Part shown: positions 18,109-27,406 of the stretch, in pieces
Layout: each line of letters begins with the position of its first letter
Position numbering within the stretch: the first letter of the stretch is position 1
Assembly: GCF_001465345.1 (NCBI RefSeq)
Contig: NZ_CP013655.1
Coordinates: 1,377,349-1,441,348 of the forward strand
From: Enterococcus rotai
GTDB lineage: Bacteria > Bacillota > Bacilli > Lactobacillales > Enterococcaceae
Length of the DNA stretch: 64,000 nucleotides
Direction: 5' to 3'
Notes under the pieces: generated by a model
Seen by the model: only the letters and a program-made list of their open reading frames with translations
Database searches by the model: none
Told to the model about the DNA's origin: nothing
Translations under genes and position numbers: made by a program

Positions 18109-18168
18109 AGAAAACGCTTTACTTTTTTTGCGAAAACCATTGACATGGGATGGTTCCCACATTATACA
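18109..18168 (+). promoter_or_regulatory. cre plus sigma-A promoter of the NagB-like gene
   Basis: A consensus promoter: TTGACA (18140-18145), 17-nt spacer, TATACA (18163-18168). The spacer holds the dyad TGGGAtggtTCCCA (18146-18159), a likely operator. Upstream, AGAAAACGCTTTAC (18109-18122) fits the cre consensus well. Sites are seen in the sequence; function is inferred. Confidence 0.6.
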
Positions 18169-18180
18169 ATCAAGGTATAA

Positions 18181-18900
<720 letters not shown>

Positions 18901-18903
18901 AAT

Positions 18904-18941
18904 AAAAAAGATTAAGGTGCTAACGTGCCTTAATCTTTTTT
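18904..18941 (+). terminator. intrinsic terminator
   Basis: A 14-bp perfect stem aaaaaagattaagg (18904-18917) / ccttaatctttttt (18928-18941). Confidence 0.9.
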
Positions 18942-19002
18942 AAATCAGTTTTACAAACGTACGTTCTCGTGTTATGCTTAATAAAAAAGAATGGAGACGA
19001 GC

Positions 19003-19563
19003 ATGGATAAAATTCGGTGTGATTGGGCTAATGGAAATGAACTGGAAGCGAACTACCACGATGAAGAGTGGGGAACAGCAGAACATGGCGATCAAAAACT
19101 ATTTGAAATGTTGACTTTAGAAAGTATGCAAGCTGGTTTAAGCTGGTCTACGATCCTTAAAAAGCGAGATACACTGACTAGTGCATATGATCAATTTGAT
19201 TATGTAAAAATTGCTGCCTATACTCAAGAAAAAATCGATTCTTTACTAGAAGATCCAGGAATTATTCGGAACAAACTAAAAATCAATGCAACGATCAATA
19301 ATGCAAAAGTATTTATGCAGATCCAAGAGGAATACGGAAGTTTTGATCAATTTATTTGGGCTTACGTAGAGAACGAACCTATTATAAATCGTTGGAAAGA
19401 GATCAAAGAGGTTCCTGCGTCAACAGAACTCTCTGATAGAATCAGCAAAGACTTAAAGAAAAAAGGATTCAAATTTTTAGGAACGACAACTGTTTATGCT
19501 TTTATGCAAGCTACTGGTATGGTAGATGATCATGTTCAGCATTGTTTTAAGTGCAAAAAGTAA
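19003..19563 (+). CDS. tag: DNA-3-methyladenine glycosylase I
   Basis: A 186-residue Tag-family base-excision repair glycosylase that removes 3-methyladenine from alkylated DNA. Diagnostic blocks: RCDWANG near the start, YHDEEWG (about 19-25), QAGLSW (about 44-49), and the zinc-associated end HVQHCFKCKK. I chose the ATG at 19003 with GGAG about 8 nt upstream; ATG 18991 overlaps this SD. It has its own promoter region and is followed by a hairpin. Confidence 0.95.
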   Translation: MDKIRCDWANGNELEANYHDEEWGTAEHGDQKLFEMLTLESMQAGLSWSTILKKRDTLTSAYDQFDYVKIAAYTQEKIDSLLEDPGIIRNKLKINATINNAKVFMQIQEEYGSFDQFIWAYVENEPIINRWKEIKEVPASTELSDRISKDLKKKGFKFLGTTTVYAFMQATGMVDDHVQHCFKCKK

Positions 19564-19581
19564 CATCAGCACATTTTGTTC

Positions 19582-19615
19582 CAGGTCCTGAGAGAATGAC
19601 CAATCTCAGGACCTG
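19582..19615. terminator. terminator between convergent genes
   Basis: A 12-bp perfect stem caggtcctgaga (19582-19593) / tctcaggacctg (19604-19615), with no long T tract. Confidence 0.7.
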
Positions 19616-19620
19616 AACCC

Positions 19621-20160
19621 TTAATTAGAAGAAATGTGCAGGATTTCATAAAGAGCAGCACTGGTTTTGTCAGGTTTCTCAGCATAAAACCCCAAAATCG
19701 CTGCTTGCCATTTATCTGGATTATAGACAATGAGTTTTCCCAAGTTATTTTTAGGTAACTTGTCTTTGATCTTTAACAACTTTTCTGGAAGCTTTTCCAA
19801 AGAAAGTTGTTCGTCAATTGTCACGGTTTGTTCCAATAAATAAGTAGAATCAGTAAAATTAGTTGCTAGATCTACAGTTAAAGGAATACCGATTTGACAA
19901 TTTTGCCAACCAAAGTCGTGGATGATAGCATCGTAAAAGCCGCCAAAAATAAATTGATTCATTCCTTCAGAATCTTTCCAAACATATAAAGGAGAGTACG
20001 AATTGGAAACAGCACCGTCTGTTTTTTCTGAAATAAGATACGCTTTAAATAGTAGCCCCTTAAAACCATCTGTTTTTGAACCGTTCTCTTCAACACGTTG
20101 TCGAATCAGTGACATGTCGTAATCATCCGGTAAAATTATTTTGTATTGCATAGCATTCAT
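19621..20160 (-). CDS. DUF4865 family protein
   Basis: A 179-residue soluble protein. The start MQYKIILPDDYDMSLIRQRV followed by DGFKGLLFKAYL is the hallmark of DUF4865, a family of unknown biochemistry often found beside LysR regulators. Here it is divergent from a LysR gene (start 20276), which supports regulation by that protein. SD aggagctg precedes the first ATG. Confidence 0.82.
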   Translation of the reverse strand: MNAMQYKIILPDDYDMSLIRQRVEENGSKTDGFKGLLFKAYLISEKTDGAVSNSYSPLYVWKDSEGMNQFIFGGFYDAIIHDFGWQNCQIGIPLTVDLATNFTDSTYLLEQTVTIDEQLSLEKLPEKLLKIKDKLPKNNLGKLIVYNPDKWQAAILGFYAEKPDKTSAALYEILHISSN

Positions 20161-20275
20161 TCAACTCAGCTCCTATTCTTGATAAATCCAGTATATTCTT
20201 TTGAAAAAGTATTGCATAATACGAAAAAATGATATATGTTATCAGTAATTGTGATAGCAAGAAATGGGTGGTAAG

Positions 20276-21052
20276 ATGGAATTGAATGATTTAGCAATCT
20301 TTCAATGTGTAGCTGCTGCAGGTTCAATGTCAGAGGCTGCCAGAATCATGGGATACGCTCAGTCCAATGTGACTGAACGAATCAAACTGCTGGAACAAGA
20401 ATTGACCGTTAGGCTCTTTGAACGCACGAATCGAGGCGTTATACTACTTCCAGAAGGGGAAAAATTAGTAGAGTATGCAACGGTCATTTTGAATCAGATT
20501 GACGAAATCGAAAAGCACTACAAAAAAGTACCGATAAAAATTGGCTGTACCCAAACAATCGCTTCTAATTATTTTGATTTAGCAGCGGCCATTGATCATC
20601 AGCCGACAATCGAGTTATTTATTGATACAACAGTCCATTTAGAGGCGATGTATAGAAAAAAAGTGCTGGATGTATTGGTTACCAACAAAACGACGACTCT
20701 TACCAACACGATTTTATTTACTGAAACGGTTGGCTGGCTATCTGCCTCAGGTGTCCAAGATGTATACCTGATTAGCCGGGATAAGGAATGTCCGTATAGA
20801 AAGATGATGCTATCTTTAATCAATCCGCTGACATGTAAAATTGTCGAAGTCGACACTATTTACTTGATGATCGACCTAATAAAAAAAGGAGCTGGCCGGT
20901 CGCTTTTACCTGAACGTTTTGTTCATGAGAAACAGAATCAGTCGTTGCTTTTCAATAAAATAGAACAACAAGTTCCTATATATATCGCTGGAAATGAAAT
21001 AAACAGACGTGATGTTCGTTCATTTTTAGAGCAAAGCAGCGGCTTGATATAG
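20276..21052 (+). CDS. LysR-family regulator (short form)
   Basis: A 258-residue regulator with the classical N-terminal winged helix (1-60; MSEAARIMGYAQSNVTERIK, LFERTNRGV) and a periplasmic-binding-protein-like effector domain. It is shorter than the usual 290-300 residues; the effector domain seems compact, not broken. ATG 20276 has ggtggtaa upstream. It is divergent from DUF4865, its probable target, and is followed 17 nt later by an RpiR regulator, so two regulators share a transcript. Confidence 0.88.
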   Translation: MELNDLAIFQCVAAAGSMSEAARIMGYAQSNVTERIKLLEQELTVRLFERTNRGVILLPEGEKLVEYATVILNQIDEIEKHYKKVPIKIGCTQTIASNYFDLAAAIDHQPTIELFIDTTVHLEAMYRKKVLDVLVTNKTTTLTNTILFTETVGWLSASGVQDVYLISRDKECPYRKMMLSLINPLTCKIVEVDTIYLMIDLIKKGAGRSLLPERFVHEKQNQSLLFNKIEQQVPIYIAGNEINRRDVRSFLEQSSGLI

Positions 21053-21069
21053 GGAGGATTTGATTTGTT

Positions 21070-21825
21070 ATGAGTGATATTTACAAGGATATCAATTCAA
21101 ACTACGAGCGATTATCAGAAGCCGAACGGGAAGTCGTTGAGTTCATTTTAAAAGTTAAAGATATTGAGAGTTTAAAATTAAAAGATATTAAAGACGTTCT
21201 ATATGTGTCAAATGCGACAGTCATCAGAGCGTGTAAAAAGTTGAATTACGCCACCTTTAGTGAAATGAAAGAAGCGTTTATTCAGGCAAGAGATGCAAAG
21301 CAAAAAAACTGTTCAGCAGAATCAGAATTTGTGCGTGTTTTAGATGGTATAAAAAAGGATACGATAACAACTCTAGAATTAGCTGATGAAAAAAATATCG
21401 ATCAAATCTGTAATTGCCTAATCGAGGCAAGAAGAATTTTTTGTGTTGGAATGGGGTCCAGTTTTCTAGCAGCATCTGAGTTTAACCACAAACTAACGTT
21501 GCTCGATCTTTGGGGGAATGTTTATTCAGATAAAAATTCGATTGAATATATTCCTCAAATCAGTAAAGAGCAAGATGTAATCGTTGTTTTTTCTTCAAGT
21601 GGTCAAGTAGATGAAATCAATGAGACCATTATTAAAGCAAAAGGCAATGGGACTCAAATTATTGCGGTTACTAGCATGTCTGCAAATAAACTAAAATCGA
21701 TCAGTACATATTCTCTACTGACTGGTAGTTCCGGTAGTCAGAAAAAAACTCGTTCTGGATTGATGTTACATGTAATGAGTACTCTTGTTTATGAAAAAAT
21801 CTTAACCAAAGTATCTAGCGTTTAA
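21070..21825 (+). CDS. RpiR-family regulator (HTH + SIS)
   Basis: A 251-residue regulator with an N-terminal RpiR helix-turn-helix (VSNATVIRACKKL, about 48-60) and a SIS domain (about 105-240; IFCVGMGSSFLAASEF). The SIS domain would bind a phosphosugar. It lies downstream of lysR in the same direction with agggagg 12 nt before the ATG. No sugar operon adjoins it, so its target lies elsewhere or is the DUF4865/LysR module. Confidence 0.87.
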   Translation: MSDIYKDINSNYERLSEAEREVVEFILKVKDIESLKLKDIKDVLYVSNATVIRACKKLNYATFSEMKEAFIQARDAKQKNCSAESEFVRVLDGIKKDTITTLELADEKNIDQICNCLIEARRIFCVGMGSSFLAASEFNHKLTLLDLWGNVYSDKNSIEYIPQISKEQDVIVVFSSSGQVDEINETIIKAKGNGTQIIAVTSMSANKLKSISTYSLLTGSSGSQKKTRSGLMLHVMSTLVYEKILTKVSSV

Positions 21826-21853
21826 CGCATATTAAGGAGTGACACAAATAAAA

Positions 21854-21899
21854 TAAGAGCCTGCAATATAACTTTTTTGAGTTATGTTGCAGGCTCTTA
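21854..21899. terminator. hairpin related to the dispersed repeat; bidirectional terminator
   Basis: A 19-bp stem (21854-21872 / 21881-21899) with one G-U position and a short T-rich loop. It shares the ..ATAACT..AGTTATG.. core with the palindromes at 26240, 28848 and 59903. Confidence 0.8.
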
Positions 21900-21934
21900 G
21901 TTTCTATATCTGTTCCATTTAGGCTCGACAAAAC

Positions 21935-23398
21935 TTAATTTTTATCAAAATGATCTTCATAAACCAACATCAGTTTATCAAAACTTTTGGCATCGGGGAT
22001 CAGTGGAATCACAACAATCGGTATATTATTGATATAAATTTCAGGAATATTGGTAATGATGCAATCATATTCAGCAGCAGCTTTTTCTAATTCCTCTAAA
22101 GAGGTCACATGCAAAGGTGTACAAGAAAAACGTCCTCGCAGGTAATAGTTAATTCGTTCAGAAAGCATGTTCATATAATCTAAACCAGAGTTAAATAAAA
22201 GACAGGCGTTCAGTGTTGGTGTTGAGTATTCTAAACGATCCAACAAGTTTGGCCAATTCGTAAACAGAATGGAAATAGCTTCATAGACCATATATTCTTT
22301 ATAAGGACTGGAATAAAAAATCGCTTGTAAAGAGTGGAGCAATTCCATTGGGAAATGTCCATATAAGTTTTTTATACTTGAAAGAAATTCCTTGTTTTTG
22401 TTGTGCAAAATGTAGGTTCTTCCATGGATCTGACATTCTAAATTATAAAGACGTATAAAGATAGTCTCAAAATTAGCACATTTAGAGCCCATTCTTTTTT
22501 CGATTTCCAATAGAAGAGCTTCAATTTTTTTGTATTTCAAGTAGGCATTACGATCTGTTTTTATTAGTTCGTGTACTGCATCAAGAGAAGCCATGTATTG
22601 GTCACTAAAAAATAAATAGTAGAACGTGTTTAAGTTCACTGGGTTCAAGGGTAAATGAAATTGACTGTAAAATTCATCGCATGCATAGGCATCACTAAGG
22701 ATAGTGAATTCTTTTTCTGGAATATCATGCAGATGATTCTCACTATTATGCTTTAAAAGATTGATGACCGTATACGTATAAAAGCGCAAGCGATTCAACA
22801 AAGAAAAATCTAAGTTATAAGATGATTTATCAGGAATTGCCTGATGAATCATCTGAAGGCCGACTTGATCCAAAATAATCAGTTGTGGTGGTGTTAAAAG
22901 ACTTTCGGCTACGCCGTATTTTTCATAAAAATAGTGCTGCATAAAATTACAAATACTATGTGGATCGCCAACAAGCTGCATTTTTTTTAAGTTGATTGTA
23001 AAACCTTCTATCTGAAGGAGCTGGTTGACGCGAAGAACAATTCGCTTGATTGTAGAGACGCTAGTATAAAGATCGTCTGCTAGATCAATGATTGTAGAGA
23101 AATTATGTAAGAAAATTTTTTCGATAAGCTGAAATTCCACGCTATTTTTAATAAACTTCTGATAAATACTTGTTTTACAAAAATCAAAATTTGCAGCAAG
23201 ACGGATACCGTATTTTTTAGAAGACTCGATTGTAGTAGGCGCGAGCAATGCTTCCAGTTCGATAATATCTGATTTTAATGTTTTTACAGGTACGTTTAAG
23301 ATTTCTGATGCTGTGGGAAAAGTGACCCAATCATTATCAGCTAACAGTTCCATTAGCTCTAATTGGCGTTTGGATCGTGAGGAGAGGATTTCTTTCAT
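21935..23398 (-). CDS. Mga-family transcriptional regulator
   Basis: A 487-residue regulator. It has two N-terminal helix-turn-helix units (about 15-60 and 100-135; VSTIKRIVLRVNQLL), a long PRD-like helical middle, and a C-terminal EIIB-like segment (about 435-480; DCIITNIPEIY). This is the Mga/AtxA layout of PTS-linked virulence and surface-protein regulators. It is divergent from the LPMO gene 390 nt away, the obvious candidate target. The SD (gaaag) is weak. A second protein of the same class is at 48241. Confidence 0.87.
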   Translation of the reverse strand: MKEILSSRSKRQLELMELLADNDWVTFPTASEILNVPVKTLKSDIIELEALLAPTTIESSKKYGIRLAANFDFCKTSIYQKFIKNSVEFQLIEKIFLHNFSTIIDLADDLYTSVSTIKRIVLRVNQLLQIEGFTINLKKMQLVGDPHSICNFMQHYFYEKYGVAESLLTPPQLIILDQVGLQMIHQAIPDKSSYNLDFSLLNRLRFYTYTVINLLKHNSENHLHDIPEKEFTILSDAYACDEFYSQFHLPLNPVNLNTFYYLFFSDQYMASLDAVHELIKTDRNAYLKYKKIEALLLEIEKRMGSKCANFETIFIRLYNLECQIHGRTYILHNKNKEFLSSIKNLYGHFPMELLHSLQAIFYSSPYKEYMVYEAISILFTNWPNLLDRLEYSTPTLNACLLFNSGLDYMNMLSERINYYLRGRFSCTPLHVTSLEELEKAAAEYDCIITNIPEIYINNIPIVVIPLIPDAKSFDKLMLVYEDHFDKN

Positions 23399-23787
23399 GC
23401 TATCAACACTTTCTTTATTTATGTTATTTTTTTATATTTGTTCATATTGTAATGAAAATAATTTCAAGACATTTCTATTTTAACTTGAAACAGGCTGTTT
23501 TGTCTAGATAACCTTAGATGATAATAGATGTTTTTTTTAAATAAGTTAAATTGTATAGGTCAAAATTTTCTTTTTAATAGAAAAATATGACCTTTTAAGG
23601 TAGGTTATTTTGATAACATTTGTAATATTTATTTAAAAATGTTCATAAATTAATATTATTTTCATATGGAAGTCAAATTCAATCAAGTATTGCTATTTTC
23701 TGACCATAAATGACCCTTTTTTTTCTTACATAACGTTTAAACTAATGTTAAGCCAGTTGAAGGCAAAACGATAGACGGAGGAAAGTT
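23399..23787. other. AT-rich divergent regulatory region (Mga / LPMO)
   Basis: No gene is visible. The region is very AT-rich with poly-A/T tracts and a small dyad ACCTTttAAGGT (about 23593). It must hold promoters for both flanking genes; I could not choose the boxes with confidence. Confidence 0.4.
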
Positions 23788-25266
23788 ATGAAGAAAAAAT
23801 TACTAGGGTTAGCATTAATGTCAACAATTATTTTGGGTGGAGCAGGTCTGTTGAATGCTGATGTTGCAAATGCTCACGGATATGTAGAAAAGCCAGCGGC
23901 TCGTGGCTATCAAGGTTCATTAGATAAAAATACGTTAGGCTGGTCAGCAGCTATGGAGAAATACGGAATGGTTATTACAAATCCGCAGTCTCTAGAATTT
24001 GATAAAGGGTTCCCGCAAGCAGGTCCAGCAGATGGTCGTATTGCATCAGCAGATGGTGGTAAAGGTCAAATCACTGACTCTGTAATGGATAGCACAGGGG
24101 CAAACCGTTGGACAAAACAAGATATCAATACTGGTGTGAACACATTTACATGGCACTATACAGCGCCTCACAGTACGACTAAATGGCACTACTATATGAC
24201 AAAAGTTGGTTGGAATCCAGATAAACCATTATCAAGAGCTGATTTCGACTTTCTTGGTGAAGTGAAACATGATGGTTCACCGGCTTCAAATAATAAATCA
24301 CATCAAATTACTGTTCCAGAAAACCGTTCTGGTTACCACGTGATTTTAGCTGTTTGGGATGTTGCAGATACAACAAATGCCTTCTATAATGTGATTGACG
24401 TAAATGTAAAGGGTGGCGGAGAAATCACTCCTCCAGTTGAGGAAGCACCAGCTAAACCAACAAATGTAAAAGCAACAGATGTCACAACCTCTTCACTTAA
24501 ATTAACATGGGATACCGTTTCAAACGCTAAAGAATACAATGTATACCGTGATGGTAAAAAAGTTGCAACCGTTGGCGGAACTCAATTCAACGATGCTAAC
24601 TTAACTGAAAACACAACATATTCTTATCAAGTAGAAGCAGTTGGAACAAACGGTAAAGTCTCTGAAAAGAGCGCGGCAGTAAAAGCAACAACACAATCAT
24701 CAGCAGTAGAAGATAACCAAAAACCAACAGCACCAACAAACGTTCACTCAATGGGAACAACTGAAAATACAGTAGATTTAATGTGGACAAAATCAACTCA
24801 TTTCTTAGGTGTTAAAAACTACGAAGTATACCGTGATGGTAAAAAAGTTGCAACAACTGAAAAAACAAGTTTCAAAGATACGGGCTTAAAAGCTGATACA
24901 ACATATAACTATACAGTAAAAGCAATCAGCGTTGGCGGAAACGTTTCAGAAACAAGTGCGGTATTTACTGTGAAGACCAAAGAAGCACCAAGTGGTCAAT
25001 CAACATGGGAAGCGGACAAAATTTATAACTATGGTGATAAAGTAATCTTCAACGATTTAGAGTATGAAGCAAGATGGTGGACAAGAGGTGAACGTCCAGA
25101 TCAATCAGACGTTTGGAAACTTCTTTCAAATAAAGCAGTCAACTGGGAAACAAGCAAAGCGTATAGCGGCGGCGATACAGTAATTTTCCAAGGAGAAACA
25201 TACAAAGCAAAATGGTGGACACAAGGAAACGAGCCGACAACTTCAAACGTTTGGGAATTGATTTAA
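23788..25266 (+). CDS. secreted AA10 lytic polysaccharide monooxygenase with FnIII and chitin-binding modules
   Basis: A 492-residue exported protein. A signal peptide (1-29) is cut after ANA to expose H30 as the N-terminal residue. The copper brace is H30 plus H128 (APHSTT), with an axial Phe in the NAFYNV block. The AA10 domain spans about 30-205. Two fibronectin III modules follow (about 218-302 and 312-398; both contain YRDGKKVAT), then two CBM5/12 modules (about 403-445 and 448-492; RWWT and KWWT motifs). It oxidatively cleaves chitin or related polymers outside the cell. The E. faecalis AA10 enzyme I know of is a single domain, so this multidomain form is different. Strong SD acggagg. 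Confidence 0.93.
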   Translation: MKKKLLGLALMSTIILGGAGLLNADVANAHGYVEKPAARGYQGSLDKNTLGWSAAMEKYGMVITNPQSLEFDKGFPQAGPADGRIASADGGKGQITDSVMDSTGANRWTKQDINTGVNTFTWHYTAPHSTTKWHYYMTKVGWNPDKPLSRADFDFLGEVKHDGSPASNNKSHQITVPENRSGYHVILAVWDVADTTNAFYNVIDVNVKGGGEITPPVEEAPAKPTNVKATDVTTSSLKLTWDTVSNAKEYNVYRDGKKVATVGGTQFNDANLTENTTYSYQVEAVGTNGKVSEKSAAVKATTQSSAVEDNQKPTAPTNVHSMGTTENTVDLMWTKSTHFLGVKNYEVYRDGKKVATTEKTSFKDTGLKADTTYNYTVKAISVGGNVSETSAVFTVKTKEAPSGQSTWEADKIYNYGDKVIFNDLEYEARWWTRGERPDQSDVWKLLSNKAVNWETSKAYSGGDTVIFQGETYKAKWWTQGNEPTTSNVWELI

Positions 25267-25327
25267 TCTATTTTAAACTTCCTGAATGACATAGTAAGGA
25301 ATACAGAGTACCAACGACATAGAACAA

Positions 25328-25378
25328 AAAAAGAAGCGCTGGATCAGATGTTATGCATCTTCTCTGGTGCTTCTTTTT
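25328..25378. terminator. terminator between convergent genes
   Basis: Outer stem aaaaagaagc (25328-25337) / gcttcttttt (25369-25378) with an inner agatg/catct pair. Confidence 0.7.
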
Positions 25379-25727
25379 ATAGATTTTGAATATGTGTATG
25401 TTTAAATGCATCAGAATATTTAAGTCCATATCCCATTGTTCGATCCATAAAAATATGTGCGAACCAAATGATAGAAATGGCTAATAAAAGAGCAGTGTGG
25501 GTAAAGAGATACACAAAACTAAGTAAGACTGGAAAAACTAGATTATGACCTAAATTATAAATTTTAGCACCGACAGCTGGATTTTTTGAGTAGCCTACCA
25601 TAGTAACATCTGGTAGTAGAAGAAAAAGAAAGAAGTAAAGAATTGAAAAACCAAAATGGATATAGAGTGCTAGTGCTAAAATAAAGAGAGCCCCATTTTC
25701 TAGTTGTAAAATTATTTTATTTATCAT
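25377..25727 (-). CDS. DUF4260 membrane protein
   Basis: A 116-residue protein with three or four membrane segments. LLLPDVTMVGY, YNLGHN and the IWFAHIFMDRTMGYGLKY end block are typical of DUF4260, whose function is unknown. The start ATG overlaps the stop of the MerR gene (ATGA), so the two are coupled. The MerR-type promoter at 26175-26205 drives both. Confidence 0.87.
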   Translation of the reverse strand: MINKIILQLENGALFILALALYIHFGFSILYFFLFLLLPDVTMVGYSKNPAVGAKIYNLGHNLVFPVLLSFVYLFTHTALLLAISIIWFAHIFMDRTMGYGLKYSDAFKHTHIQNL

Positions 25728-26152
25728 AATGAGAGCTCCTTTATTCCATGGTTAGATAGTTGATCGATCAAAACGAATAACTCCGCTTGATTTTCTACGT
25801 AGTTATTATCTTGGATCGTAGCTTTTAGTTTTAATAATAACTTGTAAGACACTTCGTAAAAAGAGATCTTTTGTTTGATATAGTTGATTTTATCTGTTAA
25901 AAAATCAGTGGACTCATCGTTGCATTGAGTAGAAATCGGCTGTCTTTTTAACTCTAACAAGTAGTTGATTTCTTTTATGGAAAAATCCAGCTCTTTTAAC
26001 GCTAAGATAATTTTTAAATCTTGTTTGTCAGTTTCTGTAAATTCACGATACCCATTTGTTTGGCGTTTGGGTTGTAGCAAACCAGAGCGCTCATAAAAGC
26101 GGATCGCATCGGTTGATAGATTAAATTGTTGGGCGAATGCGGTTATTTTCAT
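25724..26152 (-). CDS. MerR-family regulator
   Basis: A 142-residue MerR protein with an N-terminal winged helix (1-70; LSTDAIRFYERSGLLQPKR.TNGYREF) and a coiled-coil dimer helix (about 75-125), and no large effector domain. SD ggaggg precedes the ATG. It heads a two-gene unit with DUF4260. A 19-nt-spaced promoter with a dyad centred in the spacer lies just upstream, the classical layout for autoregulation. Confidence 0.9.
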   Translation of the reverse strand: MKITAFAQQFNLSTDAIRFYERSGLLQPKRQTNGYREFTETDKQDLKIILALKELDFSIKEINYLLELKRQPISTQCNDESTDFLTDKINYIKQKISFYEVSYKLLLKLKATIQDNNYVENQAELFVLIDQLSNHGIKELSL

Positions 26153-26174
26153 GGTTGTTCCCTCCTGTATCGTT

Positions 26175-26205
26175 AGTGTAACATTGGATATAGCTCCAAG
26201 GTCAA
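26175..26205 (-). promoter_or_regulatory. MerR-type promoter with 19-nt spacer
   Basis: On the minus strand: TTGACC (26205-26200), 19-nt spacer, TACACT (26180-26175). The spacer holds the dyad TTGGA-n6-TCCAA. This is the overlong spacer expected for a MerR-activated promoter; it precedes the merR-DUF4260 pair by about 20 nt. Confidence 0.75.
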
Positions 26206-26239
26206 GAAGGAAATTTAAGGAGGTGGAAAAAATGAAATG

Positions 26240-26355
26240 ACTGGGACATAACTCTAAGAGTCATATCCCAGCCAGGTGGAATCCAAATAAACAGTGGAAG
26301 CAGAAGCAACTCATCCTCAGTTCTCGGAGTTAAACAACTTCTGTCCCAAACTCAG
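26240..26355 (+). repeat. dispersed palindromic intergenic repeat, copy A
   Basis: ctgggacataact...agtcatatcccag is followed by aataaacagtgg.agcagaagcaact and tctcggagttaaacaacttctgtccc. The same order of blocks occurs at 59891-60077, with an extra middle segment there. It sits between two minus-strand genes and could end transcription of the AraC-type gene. Confidence 0.75.
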
Positions 26356-26370
26356 TGCTTAAAGGTTGTG

Positions 26371-27255
26371 TTAGTTAGTTTTTACGACAGGTAACCAAAC
26401 CTCAAATACTGCATTTGCTGGATTAGCATCAAGATAAAGCTCGATATCAGGTCCATTTGCATATTCGTACCCTGAACTTGGAAGCCAATCGGTGACGATT
26501 TTTTTCTCTAACTCTTGAATTGCTTGAGGCATAGCTCCTTGCCCGGAAAAGATTGCCCAAGTGAAGGGGGGCACAATGTATTCTTCCATATTTTCTGGTA
26601 CTGCTTGATCACTAGCGACAGCGATATAATAAGATAGTTCTTTGTTATTTGACACTTCTTTTTTATCTTCAAAATCAGATTCAAATCCTACACTGACACC
26701 CATTATGCCTTTTGGTTCTTGAGTCATTAGAGGGATTAGTTTCTCTAGGGTGCCATCTGTTGCAACTTGCTGCCAAAACAGTGGCGTTTCTTTAAAATTT
26801 TCCTCAATGTCTGTAGATAGTGCCTTCTTTGCTCCGATAATTCGAAAAGCTTCTTTTGTTTTAATGCAATATTCCATCTCTTCATCTCCTTTGATTGTGA
26901 TGTGGAATTTGATTCTAGGATATGAGGTTAATAGGCTGCCTTCTTGTTGTGCTTGAGAAGGTGTGATATTGTGTTGTTTTTTAAATGCGCGAGTAAATGA
27001 GTTAGGGGACTCATAACCATATTTAATGGCGACATCAATGACTTTTGCCCCTTGTTGTAACTCAACACCAGCTAATGATAGCTTTCTACGACGAATGTAA
27101 ACAGCCAGTGGTACGCCGACCATATAAGAAAAAACGCGTTGGTAGTGATAGGTAGAGCAACGTGCAATAGCTGCCAAATGCTCAAAATCGATTTCGTCTG
27201 TTAAGTTTTTTTCAATGTAGTCTAGTGAATTTTCCAGTCTAGTAACCCATTCCAT
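26371..27255 (-). CDS. AraC-family regulator with C-terminal GyrI-like domain
   Basis: A 294-residue protein. It has an N-terminal AraC double helix-turn-helix (about 8-105; CSTYHYQRVFSYMVGVPLAVYI and YGYESPNSFTRAFKKQH) followed by a GyrI/SbmC-like small-molecule-binding domain (about 125-292). This Rob/BltR-like architecture is known from multidrug and ligand sensing. SD aggag precedes the ATG. It is divergent from a MerR-GyrI regulator with only 151 nt between, so they may cross-regulate. Confidence 0.9.
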   Translation of the reverse strand: MEWVTRLENSLDYIEKNLTDEIDFEHLAAIARCSTYHYQRVFSYMVGVPLAVYIRRRKLSLAGVELQQGAKVIDVAIKYGYESPNSFTRAFKKQHNITPSQAQQEGSLLTSYPRIKFHITIKGDEEMEYCIKTKEAFRIIGAKKALSTDIEENFKETPLFWQQVATDGTLEKLIPLMTQEPKGIMGVSVGFESDFEDKKEVSNNKELSYYIAVASDQAVPENMEEYIVPPFTWAIFSGQGAMPQAIQELEKKIVTDWLPSSGYEYANGPDIELYLDANPANAVFEVWLPVVKTN

Positions 27256-27360
27256 TGTAAGATCAACTCCTGATTTTATTTTATACTAATTAAACCAAGT
27301 GTACCTCACTTTCTCTGCCCAGAAAAGAGAGGCTAGAGAAATGTCGTTGTATACTTGACT

Positions 27361-27400
27361 TTCAAGTGCGGTATAAGCTTTATACTATAAAAAAGGTGGT
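27361..27400 (+). promoter_or_regulatory. promoter region of the MerR-GyrI gene
   Basis: A dyad ACTTGActtTCAAGT is followed by a TATAAgcTTTATA near-dyad. TTGACT to TATACT is 20 nt (19 nt to the overlapping TTATAC). An overlong spacer suits MerR control. Box choice is uncertain. Confidence 0.45.
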
Positions 27401-27406
27401 GAACAA

